Assembly (NCBI RefSeq): GCF_027531025.1
Contig: NZ_JAPZQX010000002.1
Location: forward strand, 310,001 to 374,000
Length of the DNA stretch: 64,000 nucleotides
Reading direction: 5' to 3'
Source of the DNA: Novosphingobium sp.
GTDB taxonomy: Bacteria > Pseudomonadota > Alphaproteobacteria > Sphingomonadales > Sphingomonadaceae
The position numbers were made by a program, and so were the translations under genes. The notes under the pieces were generated by a model. That model was not told the DNA's origin and did not search any database. It was given only the letters and a program-made list of their open reading frames with translations. Of this stretch, positions 37,503 to 49,061 are shown piece after piece (position 1 is the first letter of the stretch; each line of letters opens with the position of its first letter).

Positions 37503-37575
37503 TGGCGGCTCTGCGAGCCAAGGGTTACAGTCTTCGCGGCAGTGAGGCAAATGTCTGGCCATAGCGCCTTGAAAG

Positions 37576-37596
37576 CTTGTCCACCGGTGGCACAAG
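37576..37596. promoter_or_regulatory. Palindromic site in the chvI-pckA intergenic region
   Basis: A central perfect palindrome CCACCGGTGG (37581-37590) is flanked by CTTGT and ACAAG (offset by one base). It sits between the divergent chvI and pckA starts and could be an operator. No regulator is assigned. Confidence 0.3.
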
Positions 37597-37733
37597 AACT
37601 GCTTGTGAACGGGCGGTCGCCAATGGTTTGACGCCCGCCAACCGCGCCGCTATGCGCGCTCTCGAATCCCTGCATTCGTATGCAGAAACCCGGCGTTTCG
37701 CATCCGCGCGGCGCCCAGACCACGGAGACGACC

Positions 37734-39335
<1,602 letters not shown>

Positions 39336-39346
39336 CCTGATCCGGC

Positions 39347-39377
39347 AAGCTCCGGGTCAGCGATTGACCCGGAGCTT
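39347..39377 (+). terminator. Hairpin after pckA
   Basis: Perfect 13-bp arms, AAGCTCCGGGTCA (39347-39359) and its complement (39365-39377), with a 5-base loop, starting 11 bases after the pckA stop. There is no T run, but the stem is strong. It ends 6 bases before the next start codon. Confidence 0.6.
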
Positions 39378-39383
39378 CCGATC

Positions 39384-39845
39384 ATGACCGACCATTCAAT
39401 TCGATGCTTTCCTGACGATGCATCCGTGCGCCGGATCGGCCACGCCCTGCTCGACTGCACCCTGCCACGCGCCGAATGGACGCATGAGGCGCATCTGGCA
39501 GCCTGCCTGTGGTTGCTGGCGGAACGACCGGATGTTCTGCCCGAGCGCGATCTGCCCGCGATCATCCGGGCCTACAACGTTTCGGCCGGCGGCGTGAATG
39601 ACGATCACCAGGGCTATCACGAAACGCTAACCCAGCTTTACATTCGCGGGGTGCGCGCCTTTCTTGTGACGATGCCGTCCGCGCCGCTGGTCGAGCAAGT
39701 CAATGCTCTCCTCGTCAGCACCATTGGCCGCCGCGACTGGCCGCTACAGTTCTACTCGCGCGAGCGGCTGTTTTCGGTGGCAGCCCGGCGCGACTGGATC
39801 GAGCCGGACCTTGCTGCCTTTCAGCCCTTCGTCGCGGCGATGTAG
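39384..39845 (+). CDS. Conserved protein of unknown function
   Basis: 153 residues, mostly helical, with WTHEAHLAACLWLL, a central IRAYNVSAGGVNDDHQGYHET and YSRERLFSVAARRDWIEPDL. The conserved-looking His, Asn and Glu residues suggest a real soluble protein, but I cannot name a characterised family. There is no signal peptide or membrane segment. It follows the pckA hairpin and its last 25 bases overlap the convergent DUF885 gene. Confidence 0.6.
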   Translation: MTDHSIRCFPDDASVRRIGHALLDCTLPRAEWTHEAHLAACLWLLAERPDVLPERDLPAIIRAYNVSAGGVNDDHQGYHETLTQLYIRGVRAFLVTMPSAPLVEQVNALLVSTIGRRDWPLQFYSRERLFSVAARRDWIEPDLAAFQPFVAAM

Positions 39846-41656
39846 CGATCGACCTGCCCGGCCAGCACGTCGAGCGGTACGTTGCCCCCGCCAACCACGG
39901 CATCGTTGAAATCGCGCAGGTCGTAATTCTTGCCCAGTTCCGCCTTGGCGCGGTCGCGCTGGCTCAGGATCTCGCTGTGGCCCAGCTTGTAGCCGCAGGC
40001 CTGCCCCGGCCATGAGCAATAGCGATCGACCTCGCTGGTCACTTCGGCGCGGCCCGAGCCGTTGGTCGTGGCGAACCAGTCAATCGCCTGTTCGCGTGTC
40101 CAGCGCTTGGCGTGCAGCCCGGTATCGACCACCAGGCGGCAGGCGCGGAAGGCGATCGACTGAAGATAGCCCAGCTGACCGACCGGATCGCCATCATAGG
40201 CGCCCAGTTCGTCGCCCAGCGTCTCGGCATAAAGCGCCCAGCCTTCGGAATAGGCGTTGAATGCCAGCAGCGTGCGGATCAGGGGCAGGCGGTTGGCATA
40301 TTCACCCTGCCAGACGTGGCCGAAGATCCCTTCGTGGAAGCCCAGGGTCGGCACCGAGTAACGGCTGTGCAGCTCGGTATTGCTTAGGTTGAGCCAGATC
40401 TTGCCCGGGATCGAACCGTCGATGGAGCCTGGTCCGCCATAGGCACCGGGGGCACCGGCTTCCTCGGCTGGGGGCAGGCGGCGAATCTCCAGGTTGCCCC
40501 GCACCGGATTGCGGAAGGCGCGCGGGGCCTGGGCGCGCATGAAATCGACCTTGGATTGCATCAGCGCAATGATTTCGGCGCGACCGGCGTCAGTATTGGG
40601 GAAGGCAAAGCGCGGATCCTTGCCCAGCGCGGTCATCCGTTCGCCCACCGTGCCACTGGTATAGCCCAGTCCGCGCAGGATCGGGTCCATCCGGCCATGA
40701 AGCAGGGCCAGCTGCTCCTGGCCGATGCGGTGCACTTCGTCGGGTGAGTGGCGGGTGGTGGTGCTGGCGCGCAGGCCCCAGGCGTACCATTCGTCCCCCC
40801 GCGGTCGCGCCCATAGCCCGGCATCGTTCGTTGCAAGCGCGCGCTGCTGCTTCAGCTCGTCAAGCTGGCGAGATAGGGCTGCAGTGACCGGGCCGGCCAC
40901 GATGGCCCGGGCGCGGGCTTCCCAATCGCCGGGAATGGTCGCGGTGCGGCGAACCAGCGACTGGACCAGATCGCCGCCGGTGCGGGTGGCGGCCAGCTGG
41001 GATTCCATCTGGCGGATCGCCTTGTCGAGCAGGAAGGCGGGCGGCACCAGCCCCTGGGCGCGGGCGGCCCGGATCCGGTCCAGCTCGCCATCCAGCAGGG
41101 CGGGAAACTGGTTCAGGCGGCTGAGATAGGCCTCGGCATCTGCAGCGTTGCGGACCGGGTGATCGCTGTCGAGAAAGCGCGGCACGTCAAGGTAACCGCC
41201 GACATTCTGGATCACCACATAGGGCGTGTTGCGCCAGCCACCCACGGCGACATCACCATAAGGCAGGGCAAAGCCATCAAGCGCCACGCCAAAGGCGCTG
41301 CGAACCACGGCGAGGCTGGCTCGCAGCGTGGGGTCAAGCGCGGTTGTGTCGATCGATTCCGCCTGCTTGAGCGCGCGGCGCAGCAGGTTTGCCGTTGCCG
41401 CTTGTCCGGCAGCTGAGCGATCACCCAACTGGCCGCGCAGGTGGGCGTGGTCCCCGGTATCGATCCCCAGCGACGAGGCCGATTCCGGGTTCTGGGCAAT
41501 CAGTGACCAGGCCAGCGAATCAAGGAAGCTGGCGGCATCGACGGGTGTGCCGCCCTGGGCGAGGCCGCGTCCGGCGCAACCGGGCAGGACGAGCGAGGCA
41601 GTGCCGGCACCCAGCAGGGCGAGGGCATGGCGGCGCGAAAGCGAAGCGGTATCCAT
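39821..41656 (-). CDS. DUF885 family exported protein
   Basis: 611 residues. The N-terminus SRRHALALLGAGTASLVLPGC combines a twin-Arg-like start with a possible lipobox Cys, so export and perhaps lipidation are likely. The body matches DUF885: GLGYTSGTVGERMTALGKDPRF, then a zinc-peptidase-like HEGIFGH (HExxGH-like, with the His spacing of the family's HExPGH motif) and a C-terminal GQACGYKLGHSEI. It is probably a metallopeptidase-fold protein of unknown substrate. It converges on the hypothetical gene before it. Confidence 0.83.
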   Translation of the reverse strand: MDTASLSRRHALALLGAGTASLVLPGCAGRGLAQGGTPVDAASFLDSLAWSLIAQNPESASSLGIDTGDHAHLRGQLGDRSAAGQAATANLLRRALKQAESIDTTALDPTLRASLAVVRSAFGVALDGFALPYGDVAVGGWRNTPYVVIQNVGGYLDVPRFLDSDHPVRNAADAEAYLSRLNQFPALLDGELDRIRAARAQGLVPPAFLLDKAIRQMESQLAATRTGGDLVQSLVRRTATIPGDWEARARAIVAGPVTAALSRQLDELKQQRALATNDAGLWARPRGDEWYAWGLRASTTTRHSPDEVHRIGQEQLALLHGRMDPILRGLGYTSGTVGERMTALGKDPRFAFPNTDAGRAEIIALMQSKVDFMRAQAPRAFRNPVRGNLEIRRLPPAEEAGAPGAYGGPGSIDGSIPGKIWLNLSNTELHSRYSVPTLGFHEGIFGHVWQGEYANRLPLIRTLLAFNAYSEGWALYAETLGDELGAYDGDPVGQLGYLQSIAFRACRLVVDTGLHAKRWTREQAIDWFATTNGSGRAEVTSEVDRYCSWPGQACGYKLGHSEILSQRDRAKAELGKNYDLRDFNDAVVGGGNVPLDVLAGQVDRYIAATKG

Positions 41657-41817
41657 GTCTTACATCGTGCGGATTGCCCTCTCTTGTGTCAAATCCGGAC
41701 AGGACAGTTTACCTAGTTGCAGATACGGCTGGAAAACAGAGCAACAATCGGGTTAACCTTGATGTTCACGGGGTCGCAGCCGGGTCAAAACGAAAATCGT
41801 CGCAAATGGAGTCCCCG

Positions 41818-42375
41818 ATGAGTGAGCAGATGCTGCTCGACACGCTGCGGCGAAGCGGTGGTCTTGAGGCTGTATCCAGAGATCTCGGCATCACGCCCGC
41901 TGCGGCAATCGCTGGAGCCGAGGCGATGCTGCCCGCGATCCTTGGCGGCTTTCGCAAGCAGGCCGAGGCAGCCGGTGGCGGGGAAACCGGGCTGGCCGGG
42001 ATGATCGAGATGCTCGGTCGCCACGGCGGCGGGGCGCTGGCCGCCAATGTCATGGGGCCCGAGCCGACCAATATCACGCGGGGTAATGGCGTTCTGGGCG
42101 AGATTTTCGGCTCAGCCGATGTCAGCCGCACCCTGGCCGCCGACGTTGCCGCCCGCACGGGAATCGATCAGGCTACGCTCAAGCAGATGCTGCCCCGGCT
42201 GGCGATGCTGGTGGGCGGTTACCTCTCGGCCCGCGCCATGGGCAGCGGCCAGTTGGGCGGCGTGAGCGAGATACTGTCGGGTAGCGGCGGCGGGCTCGGG
42301 CGCTTGCTTGATCTCGACGGGGATGGCAATCCGCTGGACGACATCATCGACATGGCGGGCAAACTGTTCAAATGA
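41818..42375 (+). CDS. DUF937 family protein
   Basis: 185 residues. An alpha-helical, Gly/Ala-rich sequence with MLPAILGGFRKQAE and LKQMLPRLAMLVGGYLSARA matches DUF937. The C-terminus has DLDGDGNPLDDIID, a DxDxDG-type loop followed by acidic residues. The function is unknown. The ATG at 41818 is preceded by GGAG at seven bases; an earlier in-frame ATG (41806) lacks such a site. The stop overlaps the next small gene. Confidence 0.78.
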   Translation: MSEQMLLDTLRRSGGLEAVSRDLGITPAAAIAGAEAMLPAILGGFRKQAEAAGGGETGLAGMIEMLGRHGGGALAANVMGPEPTNITRGNGVLGEIFGSADVSRTLAADVAARTGIDQATLKQMLPRLAMLVGGYLSARAMGSGQLGGVSEILSGSGGGLGRLLDLDGDGNPLDDIIDMAGKLFK

Positions 42376-42578
42376 TCGAGACTGTACTGGCCTTGCTGGT
42401 GCTGGCTGTCCTGGTGCTGGTCGCCGGGGCCGTGCTGCAATGGCGGCGCGGCGACCGGCGCAAGGCCATGCTGCTGGTGATCCTGGCGCTGGTGGCAGCG
42501 CTCAATGTCGGGATCTGGACCATCCCCGATGCCTCGGGCGAGGCGCCGGTTACCAAGGCAACCGACCAGCCGAACTGA
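42372..42578 (+). CDS. Small membrane protein
   Basis: 68 residues with two hydrophobic helices (about 3-22 and 33-50) separated by the basic loop WRRGDRRK, and a polar tail. No family is recognised. The ATG overlaps the DUF937 stop (ATGA), implying coupled translation. Confidence 0.6.
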   Translation: MIETVLALLVLAVLVLVAGAVLQWRRGDRRKAMLLVILALVAALNVGIWTIPDASGEAPVTKATDQPN

Positions 42579-42594
42579 TCAGCGGCCTGGCCAG

Positions 42595-43251
42595 TTACCG
42601 GATCGGGCAATCCGGCGCAAGGCGCATGTCGAGGTAATTGTCGACCGCGCGCATCATGTCATCCAGCTCGTTCTCGAAGAAGTGGTTGGCGCGCGGCACT
42701 TCGTCATGGTGGATCGTGATGTGCTTCTGCGTGCGCAGCTTGTCGACCAGCTTCTGCACCGCGCCGGGCGTCACCACCGTATCGGCCGCGCCCTGGATGA
42801 TGATGCCCGAGGCCGGGCAGGGGGCGAGGAAGCTGAAATCGTACATGTTCGCCGGCGGGGCGACCGAGATGAAGCCGCGGATTTCCGGGCGGCGCATCAG
42901 CAGTTGCATGCCGATCAGCGCGCCAAAGCTGTAGCCTGCGATCCAGGTTGTGCTGGCTTCGGGGTGGATCGACTGCACCCAGTCGAGTGCGGCGGCGGCA
43001 TCGGAAAGTTCGCCGATCCCGTTGTCAAAGCTGCCCTGGCTGCGCCCGACGCCGCGGAAATTGAACCGCAGGGTGGCAAAGCCGCGCGCCTGGAAGGTCT
43101 TGTACATCGCCATGGTGATGCGGTCGTTCATCGTCCCGCCCGCCTGAGGGTGCGGGTGCAGGATCATGGCGACCGGCGCGCGCGGACGCGAGGCGGGCTG
43201 GAAACGCCCTTCGAGACGACCTTCGGGACCGGGGAAGATGACTGAGGGCAT
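42595..43251 (-). CDS. Alpha/beta hydrolase (dienelactone hydrolase-like)
   Basis: 218 residues. The N-terminal oxyanion region LHPHPQAGGTMND, the strand FRGVGRSQG, nucleophile Ser in AGYSFGALIG, acidic residue in GAADTVVTP and catalytic His in PRANHFFE make a complete Ser-Asp-His set. Proteins of this type are predicted esterases of unknown substrate. The ATG at 43251 fits the common N-terminus PSVIFPGPEGRLEG. It is divergent from the cysteine desulfurase gene (129-base gap). Confidence 0.82.
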   Translation of the reverse strand: MPSVIFPGPEGRLEGRFQPASRPRAPVAMILHPHPQAGGTMNDRITMAMYKTFQARGFATLRFNFRGVGRSQGSFDNGIGELSDAAAALDWVQSIHPEASTTWIAGYSFGALIGMQLLMRRPEIRGFISVAPPANMYDFSFLAPCPASGIIIQGAADTVVTPGAVQKLVDKLRTQKHITIHHDEVPRANHFFENELDDMMRAVDNYLDMRLAPDCPIR

Positions 43252-43380
43252 CGGCTTGGTACCTGCTTTCAAATGAAGCCCGATCCGCGGCGGCCGGAAA
43301 TTGGCCTGCCGGGCCGGATAGGGCTATGAACCGGAGAGAGGCGCTATATAGAAACGACTGTCCGAAAAGCAACGATTGCG

Positions 43381-44475
43381 ATGATGCCCTCCCAGCCGAT
43401 CTATCTTGACCACCAGGCGACGACGCCGCTGGCGCCCGAGGCGCTGCAGGCGATGCTGCCGTGGCTCTCCGGCCCGGAGTCTATGGGTTTCGCCAATCCG
43501 CACTCGATGCATCGCGCTGGCCGGGCGGCGGCGGCTGCCGTGGAAGTGGCGCGCGAACAGGTTGCCGAACTGCTCCCGAAGGGTGGCCGGGTGATCTTCA
43601 CCAGCGGGGCGACCGAGGCGCTGAACCAGGCGATCCGCACCCGTGACCATGGCAAGATCGCCTATTCCGCGATCGAACATTCGGCCGTGGTCAACGCCGC
43701 CGTGGCGAGCGGGGCGGAACTGCACGAATTGCCGGTCAGCCCGAGCGGGCTGATCGATCCAGAGGTTCCCCTGCCGGAAGGCGTGGGTCTGGTTGCGGTG
43801 ATGCAGGTCAATAACGAGATCGGCACGATCCAGCCGGTCGAACGCCTGGCTGAACGGGCGCACGAAGCGGGGGCGCTGTTCCTGTGCGATGCGGTGCAGG
43901 GGGCAGGCAAGGTGGCCCCGCCCGAGAACGCCGACCTGATCGCGATCACCGCGCACAAGCTCTATGGCCCCAAGGGCATCGGCGCGCTGTGGGTGCGTGA
44001 CGGGGTCAAGATCGGGCCGTTGATCGCGGGAGGCGGACAGGAAAGCGGCTTGCGCTCCGGCACCCTTTCTCCCGCGCTCTGTGCCGGGTTCGGCGCGGCG
44101 GCAGCCCTGGCGAAGGCACGCATGGATGCCGATTTCCAGCACCTGTCGGGCCTGGCCAGTGCCGCGCGGGCAATCCTGTCGCGGTGGACGGTCAATGGCA
44201 GCGAGACGGCACGCTGGCCCGGCAACCTCAACCTGCGGCTTGAGGGGCTGAACTTTCCGCGCCTGCTCAGCGATTGCCGCGACATCGCTTTCTCCGCCGG
44301 GTCAGCCTGTGGCAGTGGCACCGGCGCGCCCAGCCGCGTGCTCAGCGCGATCGGGCTGGAGGCAAAGGAGGCGCGCAATTCGATCCGCCTCGGCTTTGGC
44401 CGCTATACCACGCTTGAGGAGGTGGAGACCGCCTGCCGGGCGATCGAGGCGGCCGCCCAGGCCCAGGGAGTATAA
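43381..44475 (+). CDS. Cysteine desulfurase (NifS/IscS-like)
   Basis: 364 residues, a PLP enzyme. Lys193 in TAHKLYGPKG binds PLP, His100 in AIEHSAV stacks on it, and Cys310 in SAGSACGSG carries the persulfide. The start YLDHQATTPL is typical. The active-site loop SACGSGTGAPS belongs to the short-loop NifS type. It is followed after 2 bases by a [2Fe-2S] ferredoxin, suggesting sulfur supply for Fe-S assembly or a tRNA thiolation step. Confidence 0.9.
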   Translation: MMPSQPIYLDHQATTPLAPEALQAMLPWLSGPESMGFANPHSMHRAGRAAAAAVEVAREQVAELLPKGGRVIFTSGATEALNQAIRTRDHGKIAYSAIEHSAVVNAAVASGAELHELPVSPSGLIDPEVPLPEGVGLVAVMQVNNEIGTIQPVERLAERAHEAGALFLCDAVQGAGKVAPPENADLIAITAHKLYGPKGIGALWVRDGVKIGPLIAGGGQESGLRSGTLSPALCAGFGAAAALAKARMDADFQHLSGLASAARAILSRWTVNGSETARWPGNLNLRLEGLNFPRLLSDCRDIAFSAGSACGSGTGAPSRVLSAIGLEAKEARNSIRLGFGRYTTLEEVETACRAIEAAAQAQGV

Positions 44476-44477
44476 CG

Positions 44478-44810
44478 ATGCCAACGGTTACCTTCATCAC
44501 CGCCCGGGGCGACCGCGTGACGGCACAGGCTGGCGAGGGCGATTGCCTGCTGGAAGTGGCCCAGAATGCCGACATGCCGCTCGAAGGCACCTGTGAAGGG
44601 CAGATGGCCTGTTCCACCTGCCACGTGATCGTATCGCAGGACTGGTTCGCTCGCCTGCCGCGCGCCAGTGAGGACGAGGAAGACATGCTCGACCTCGCCG
44701 CCGGGGTCAGTCGCACCAGCCGCCTGGCCTGCCAGATAACCCTGACCGAAGCGCTTGATGGCCTCGAAGTGCGGATTCCGGGGGAAAGCCACGACATGCA
44801 GCGCCGCTGA
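44478..44810 (+). CDS. [2Fe-2S] ferredoxin, adrenodoxin type
   Basis: 110 residues. The cluster ligands are Cys39, Cys45, Cys48 and Cys85, spaced CEGQMACSTC then RLACQI, as in Fdx of the ISC system and class I P450 ferredoxins. With the desulfurase gene immediately upstream, a role as electron donor in Fe-S assembly is the simplest reading. Confidence 0.9.
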   Translation: MPTVTFITARGDRVTAQAGEGDCLLEVAQNADMPLEGTCEGQMACSTCHVIVSQDWFARLPRASEDEEDMLDLAAGVSRTSRLACQITLTEALDGLEVRIPGESHDMQRR

Positions 44811-44852
44811 CCCTTGGCGAGCGGAATCCGGGCCTGCTAGGGCGCAGGACCC

Positions 44853-47138
44853 ATGGCCACCGATACGACTGAACCCGATCCCTTTGACGCCATCGTTGAC
44901 GCGCCGTTCGATGCCGCGCTCAGCGAACGCTACCTGGTCTATGCCCTCTCCACGATCACCGCGCGCTCGTTGCCCGATCTGCGCGACGGGCTGAAGCCGG
45001 TCCACCGCCGCCTGCTCTGGGCGATGCGGCAATTGAAGCTGAACCCCAACGATGCCTTCAAAAAATCGGCGCGCGTGGTGGGCGATGTGATCGGCAAATA
45101 TCACCCGCACGGCGACCAGTCGGTTTACGATGCGATGGTCCGCCTCGCCCAGGATTTCTCGCTCCGCTATCCGCTCGTCGATGGGCAGGGCAATTTCGGC
45201 AATATCGACGGCGATAATGCCGCCGCCTATCGTTACACCGAAGCCCGCCTGACCAAGACTGCGATCCAGCTCATGGCGGGCCTTGACGAAGGCACGGTCA
45301 ACTTCATCCCGACCTACAACGGGGAAGAGGAAGAGCCGGAGATCTTCCCCGGCCTGTTCCCGAACCTCTTGGCCAACGGTTCCAGCGGGATCGCGGTGGG
45401 GATGGCCACCAACATCCCCAGCCACAACGTGGCCGAGATCATCGACGCCACCCTGCTGCTGATCGACAATCCCCACGCCGAGCATTCCCAGCTGATGGAG
45501 CTGTTCCAGGGGCCGGACTTCCCGACCGGCGGGATCGTGGCCGAAAGCCGCGAGGTGATTTCCCGCGCCTATGAAACCGGGCGCGGCGCGCTGCGCGTGC
45601 GCGGCCGCTTCTCGACCGGGCGCAATCCCGATGGCACCTGGGAAGAAACGGGGATCGAAAAGCTGGGCGGTGGGGCCTGGCAGCTGGTCATCTCGGAAAT
45701 CCCCTATCAGCTGCCCAAGGGCAAGCTGATCGAGCAGGTCGCCCAGCTGATCGCCGACAAGAAGCTGCCGATCCTGGAAGACGTTCGCGATGAATCGGAC
45801 GAGCAGATCCGGCTGGTCTTCGTGCCCAAGAGCCGCAATGTCGATCCCGAACTGCTTAAGGAATCGCTGTTCAAGCTGACCGACCTGGAAACGCGGTTCG
45901 GGCTCAACCTCAATGTCCTCGACGCCAGCCGCACGCCGGGCGTGCTCAGCCTCAAGCTGGTGCTGCAGGAATGGATCAAGAGCCAGATCGACATCCTGGT
46001 CCGCCGCAGCCAGCACCGCCTGGCCAAGATTGCCGACCGGCTGGAGCTGCTCGACGGCTATATCATCGCCTATCTCAACCTTGACCGGATCATCGAGATC
46101 ATCCGTACCGAGGACGAGCCGAAGCCCGTCATGATGGCCGAATTCGGCCTGACCGAGCGCCAGGCCGAGGCGATCCTCAACATGCGGTTGCGCAGCTTGC
46201 GCAAGCTCGAGGAAATGGAGCTGCGGCGCGAGCGCGACGATCTGCTGGCCGAGAAGGACGAGCTCGAAAAGCTGCTCGAAAGCCCGGCCCGCCAGCGCAC
46301 CCGGCTGAAGCGTGACATGGCCAACCTGCGCAAGGACTATGCCGAGGATACCGCGCTCGGCCGCCGCCGGACCACCATTGCCCAAGCCGCCCCGACGGTA
46401 GAGTTCTCTATGGACGCGATGATCGAGAAGGCGCCCGTCACGGTGATCCTCTCGGCCAAGGGATGGATCCGCGGCGCCTCGGGCCACGAGCCGCTCGACA
46501 AGGAATTCAAGTTCAAGGAGGGCGATGGCCCGGCTTTCGCGCTCCACGCCCAGACCACCGACAAGCTGCTGGTCGCCTGCGACAACGGGCGGTTCTACAC
46601 TCTGGGGTGCGACAAGCTGCCCTCCGCGCGCGGGTTTGGTGAGCCGATCCGGACGATGGTGGATATCGATGCCGGGGCGGAAATCGTCGGCCTGCTGGTC
46701 TATCGGCCCAAGGCGCAATTGCTGCTGGCCAGCAATGCCGGCCGCGGCTTTGCCGCCGAGGCGGACGAGCTGCTCGCCGAAACCCGCAAGGGCCGCGGGG
46801 TGATGACGACCAAGCCCGGCGTGAAGCTGGCCGTGGTCCGCGAGATCCCGCCAGAGCACGATCACGTCGCAGTCGTGGGCGACAACCGCAAGCTGGTGAT
46901 CTTCAGCCTGGAAGAGCTGCCGGTGCTGGCCAAGGGGCAGGGCGTGACCCTGCAACGCTACCGCGATGGCGGGCTGGCCGATGCCATCACGCTGAAGCTG
47001 GACGAAGGCCTCAGCTGGAAGATGGGCGGCGAGAGTGGCCGCACCCGCACCGAAAGCGACATGCGGCTGTGGAAGGTGGCGCGCGGGGCCGCCGGGCGCC
47101 TGCCCCCCAACGGCTTCCCGCGCGACAACAAGTTCTAG
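44853..47138 (+). CDS. parC: DNA topoisomerase IV subunit A
   Basis: 761 residues. The catalytic Tyr128 in [11 protein letters not shown], the breakage domain start [22 protein letters not shown], and C-terminal beta-pinwheel blades ([28 protein letters not shown]) are present. It decatenates daughter chromosomes with ParE. The quinolone-determining region reads [12 protein letters not shown], so the position equivalent to E. coli Ser80 is Gln89. The stop TAG forms half of a perfect 16-bp palindrome shared with the stop of the convergent DUF481 gene. Confidence 0.95.
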   Translation: MATDTTEPDPFDAIVDAPFDAALSERYLVYALSTITARSLPDLRDGLKPVHRRLLWAMRQLKLNPNDAFKKSARVVGDVIGKYHPHGDQSVYDAMVRLAQDFSLRYPLVDGQGNFGNIDGDNAAAYRYTEARLTKTAIQLMAGLDEGTVNFIPTYNGEEEEPEIFPGLFPNLLANGSSGIAVGMATNIPSHNVAEIIDATLLLIDNPHAEHSQLMELFQGPDFPTGGIVAESREVISRAYETGRGALRVRGRFSTGRNPDGTWEETGIEKLGGGAWQLVISEIPYQLPKGKLIEQVAQLIADKKLPILEDVRDESDEQIRLVFVPKSRNVDPELLKESLFKLTDLETRFGLNLNVLDASRTPGVLSLKLVLQEWIKSQIDILVRRSQHRLAKIADRLELLDGYIIAYLNLDRIIEIIRTEDEPKPVMMAEFGLTERQAEAILNMRLRSLRKLEEMELRRERDDLLAEKDELEKLLESPARQRTRLKRDMANLRKDYAEDTALGRRRTTIAQAAPTVEFSMDAMIEKAPVTVILSAKGWIRGASGHEPLDKEFKFKEGDGPAFALHAQTTDKLLVACDNGRFYTLGCDKLPSARGFGEPIRTMVDIDAGAEIVGLLVYRPKAQLLLASNAGRGFAAEADELLAETRKGRGVMTTKPGVKLAVVREIPPEHDHVAVVGDNRKLVIFSLEELPVLAKGQGVTLQRYRDGGLADAITLKLDEGLSWKMGGESGRTRTESDMRLWKVARGAAGRLPPNGFPRDNKF

Positions 47139-47140
47139 GC

Positions 47141-48034
47141 CTAGAACGAACGGGTCAGGCTGACCGCCGGGCCAAGGTCCCAGGTGGTGTAATCGCGGTT
47201 GGCGCGATTGGACCAGTTGCGTTCGAAGGTCGTGCCGAGCGTCAGGGTCAGCTCCGGGTCAAGTTCGACATCATAGCCGATGCCGAGTTGCAGGTTCTTG
47301 TCGATCCGGCCGGCATTGGTGCCGCCCGAGAAGTCGGCGAAGCGGAACTGGGCGGAAATGCTGAGGCCCGAACCGTTCAGGTAAGTGGCCGAGGCGGTAT
47401 AGCGCCACTGTTCGGCTGCGGCCAGGCTGGCTTCGCGGCGCGCGGCGGCGAGGTTGAGCCTTAGCTTGTCCCGGTCGCTGCCACCCAGGTTGAAGGTGGT
47501 CCGCACCCAGGCGCTGAACTGGTGCAGGGTGATCGAATGCTGGTCATAGATGCCATCGTAGATCGAAAGCACCCGGTACTCGGCATAGGGCAGGAACTGG
47601 CCGGAAACCTTGTTGTCCTTCTTGGCCACGGCAAAGCGGCCATAGACCGTGGCGTTGTCATAGCTCGAATTGCTGCTGAACACCTGGGTATCGGTGCCGG
47701 CCTCGGCCGTTATCGACATGCCGTCCACTTCCCACCGGCCAGTCAGCTTGAAGGTCGGGTCGACATAGCTTGAGCTCTTCGCGCCGGTGCTTTCGTTACC
47801 GATGTTCGAATTGAAGGCCAGCGGGGTGGAGAACTCGATGGTCCAGGTCGGCTTCTTCCTCTCGAGAAAGCTGGCCGGATCGCGGCCAACCCGCCGGTCC
47901 GACAAGGCGCGGTCAATCGTCCGGTCAAGCCGGTCGGCGGCGCGATCGGCGTCCTGATCCGGCGCGGTCTGGGCTGCGGCGGCAACCGGAGCCAGCGAAA
48001 GAGCCAGTGCGGCCGCGATGATCGAATTGCGCAT
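47141..48034 (-). CDS. DUF481 outer-membrane beta-barrel protein
   Basis: 297 residues. The signal peptide SIIAAALALSLAPVAAAAQ is cleaved near residue 22, followed by an acidic linker (about 25-60) and about ten amphipathic strands such as FKLTGRWEVDGMSITAEA and LTLTLGTTFERNW. It ends with a terminal Phe (SLTRSF), the BAM targeting signal. The cargo or function is unknown. It is convergent with parC and divergent from the SDR gene. Confidence 0.75.
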   Translation of the reverse strand: MRNSIIAAALALSLAPVAAAAQTAPDQDADRAADRLDRTIDRALSDRRVGRDPASFLERKKPTWTIEFSTPLAFNSNIGNESTGAKSSSYVDPTFKLTGRWEVDGMSITAEAGTDTQVFSSNSSYDNATVYGRFAVAKKDNKVSGQFLPYAEYRVLSIYDGIYDQHSITLHQFSAWVRTTFNLGGSDRDKLRLNLAAARREASLAAAEQWRYTASATYLNGSGLSISAQFRFADFSGGTNAGRIDKNLQLGIGYDVELDPELTLTLGTTFERNWSNRANRDYTTWDLGPAVSLTRSF

Positions 48035-48281
48035 CGTTTTTCCCCTGTGATCTGGCAGGTCGTGCTGCCTGCATACAAGCCTCTGGCAGAGATTGAGAAT
48101 TTGCACCGTGACGACGATCACGCCGGGGGCGATTTGCCTTTGCGACCGGTGCGCGGTAAACCGGCCGCACTTCCAGGAGACCTGCAGTGAACAAGCGGCA
48201 CCGCTGAGGCGGAACCATTTCAAGCCATGTCGCGGGGCCCGTCGGCTTTGCGCTGCCGTTCACATGTTCAAGGATATCTCC

Positions 48282-49061
48282 ATGCCCAGACTTGCGGGTA
48301 AGACCTGCGTCGTCACCGGCGCGGCGCGCGGCATTGGCCGCGCCATCGCGGCCGCCTTCCAGCGCGAAGGGGCCACTGTCATCCTCACCGATCTCGATGC
48401 TGCGGCCGGCACGGCTGCAGCCGCTGCGATCGGTTGTACCTTCCACCCGCTCGACGTGCGCGAGGAGGCGGACTGGGCGGCGCTTGCCGCCGCTGTCCCG
48501 ACCTGCGACGTGCTGGTCAACAACGCCGGGATCACCGGGTTCGAGGCTTCGCCCGGTCCGCACGATCCCGAACATGCCAGCCTGGCCGATTGGCGCGCGG
48601 TTCATGCCACCAACCTTGATGGCACGTTCCTGGGCTGCCGGTATGCCATCGCCGCGATGAAGGGGCGGGGCACGGGCTCGATCATCAACATCTCCTCGCG
48701 TTCTGGCCTGGTCGGCATTCCGGGTGCCGCGGCCTATGCCAGCAGCAAGGCGGCGGTGCGCAACCATACCAAGTCGGTCGCGCTCTATTGCGCGCAGCAG
48801 GGCTGGCGGATCCGCTGCAATTCGATCCATCCCGCCGCGATCCTGACCGAGATGTGGGACGCCATGCTGGGCGACGGTCCCGACCGGGAGGAACGACTGG
48901 CCGCCTTCGTCGCCGACACTCCGCTGCGCCGCTTCGGCACGGTGGAGGAAGTGGCGGCCGTGGCGGTGATGCTGGCTTCCGACGATGCCGGTTACATCAC
49001 CGGGGCCGAGTTCAACATCGACGGCGGCTTGCTGGCCGGGTCCGCCGCCTCACCCGGCTAG
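48282..49061 (+). CDS. Short-chain dehydrogenase/reductase
   Basis: 259 residues of the FabG-like SDR type. TGAARGIG (about 13-20), LTDLD after strand 2, NNAG near 86-89, catalytic Ser in NISSRSG, YASSKAA (Tyr and Lys) and the C-terminal [15 protein letters not shown] are intact. Asp in LTDLD suggests NAD preference. AAGGATATCTCC precedes the ATG. It is convergent with folP, overlapping by 12 bases. Confidence 0.85.
   Translation: MPRLAGKTCVVTGAARGIGRAIAAAFQREGATVILTDLDAAAGTAAAAAIGCTFHPLDVREEADWAALAAAVPTCDVLVNNAGITGFEASPGPHDPEHASLADWRAVHATNLDGTFLGCRYAIAAMKGRGTGSIINISSRSGLVGIPGAAAYASSKAAVRNHTKSVALYCAQQGWRIRCNSIHPAAILTEMWDAMLGDGPDREERLAAFVADTPLRRFGTVEEVAAVAVMLASDDAGYITGAEFNIDGGLLAGSAASPG

Noticed and set aside
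44403..46955. An 850-codon open frame antisense to ferredoxin and parC
   Set aside because: It crosses two well-supported genes and shows no recognisable motif; a shadow of GC-rich codon use.
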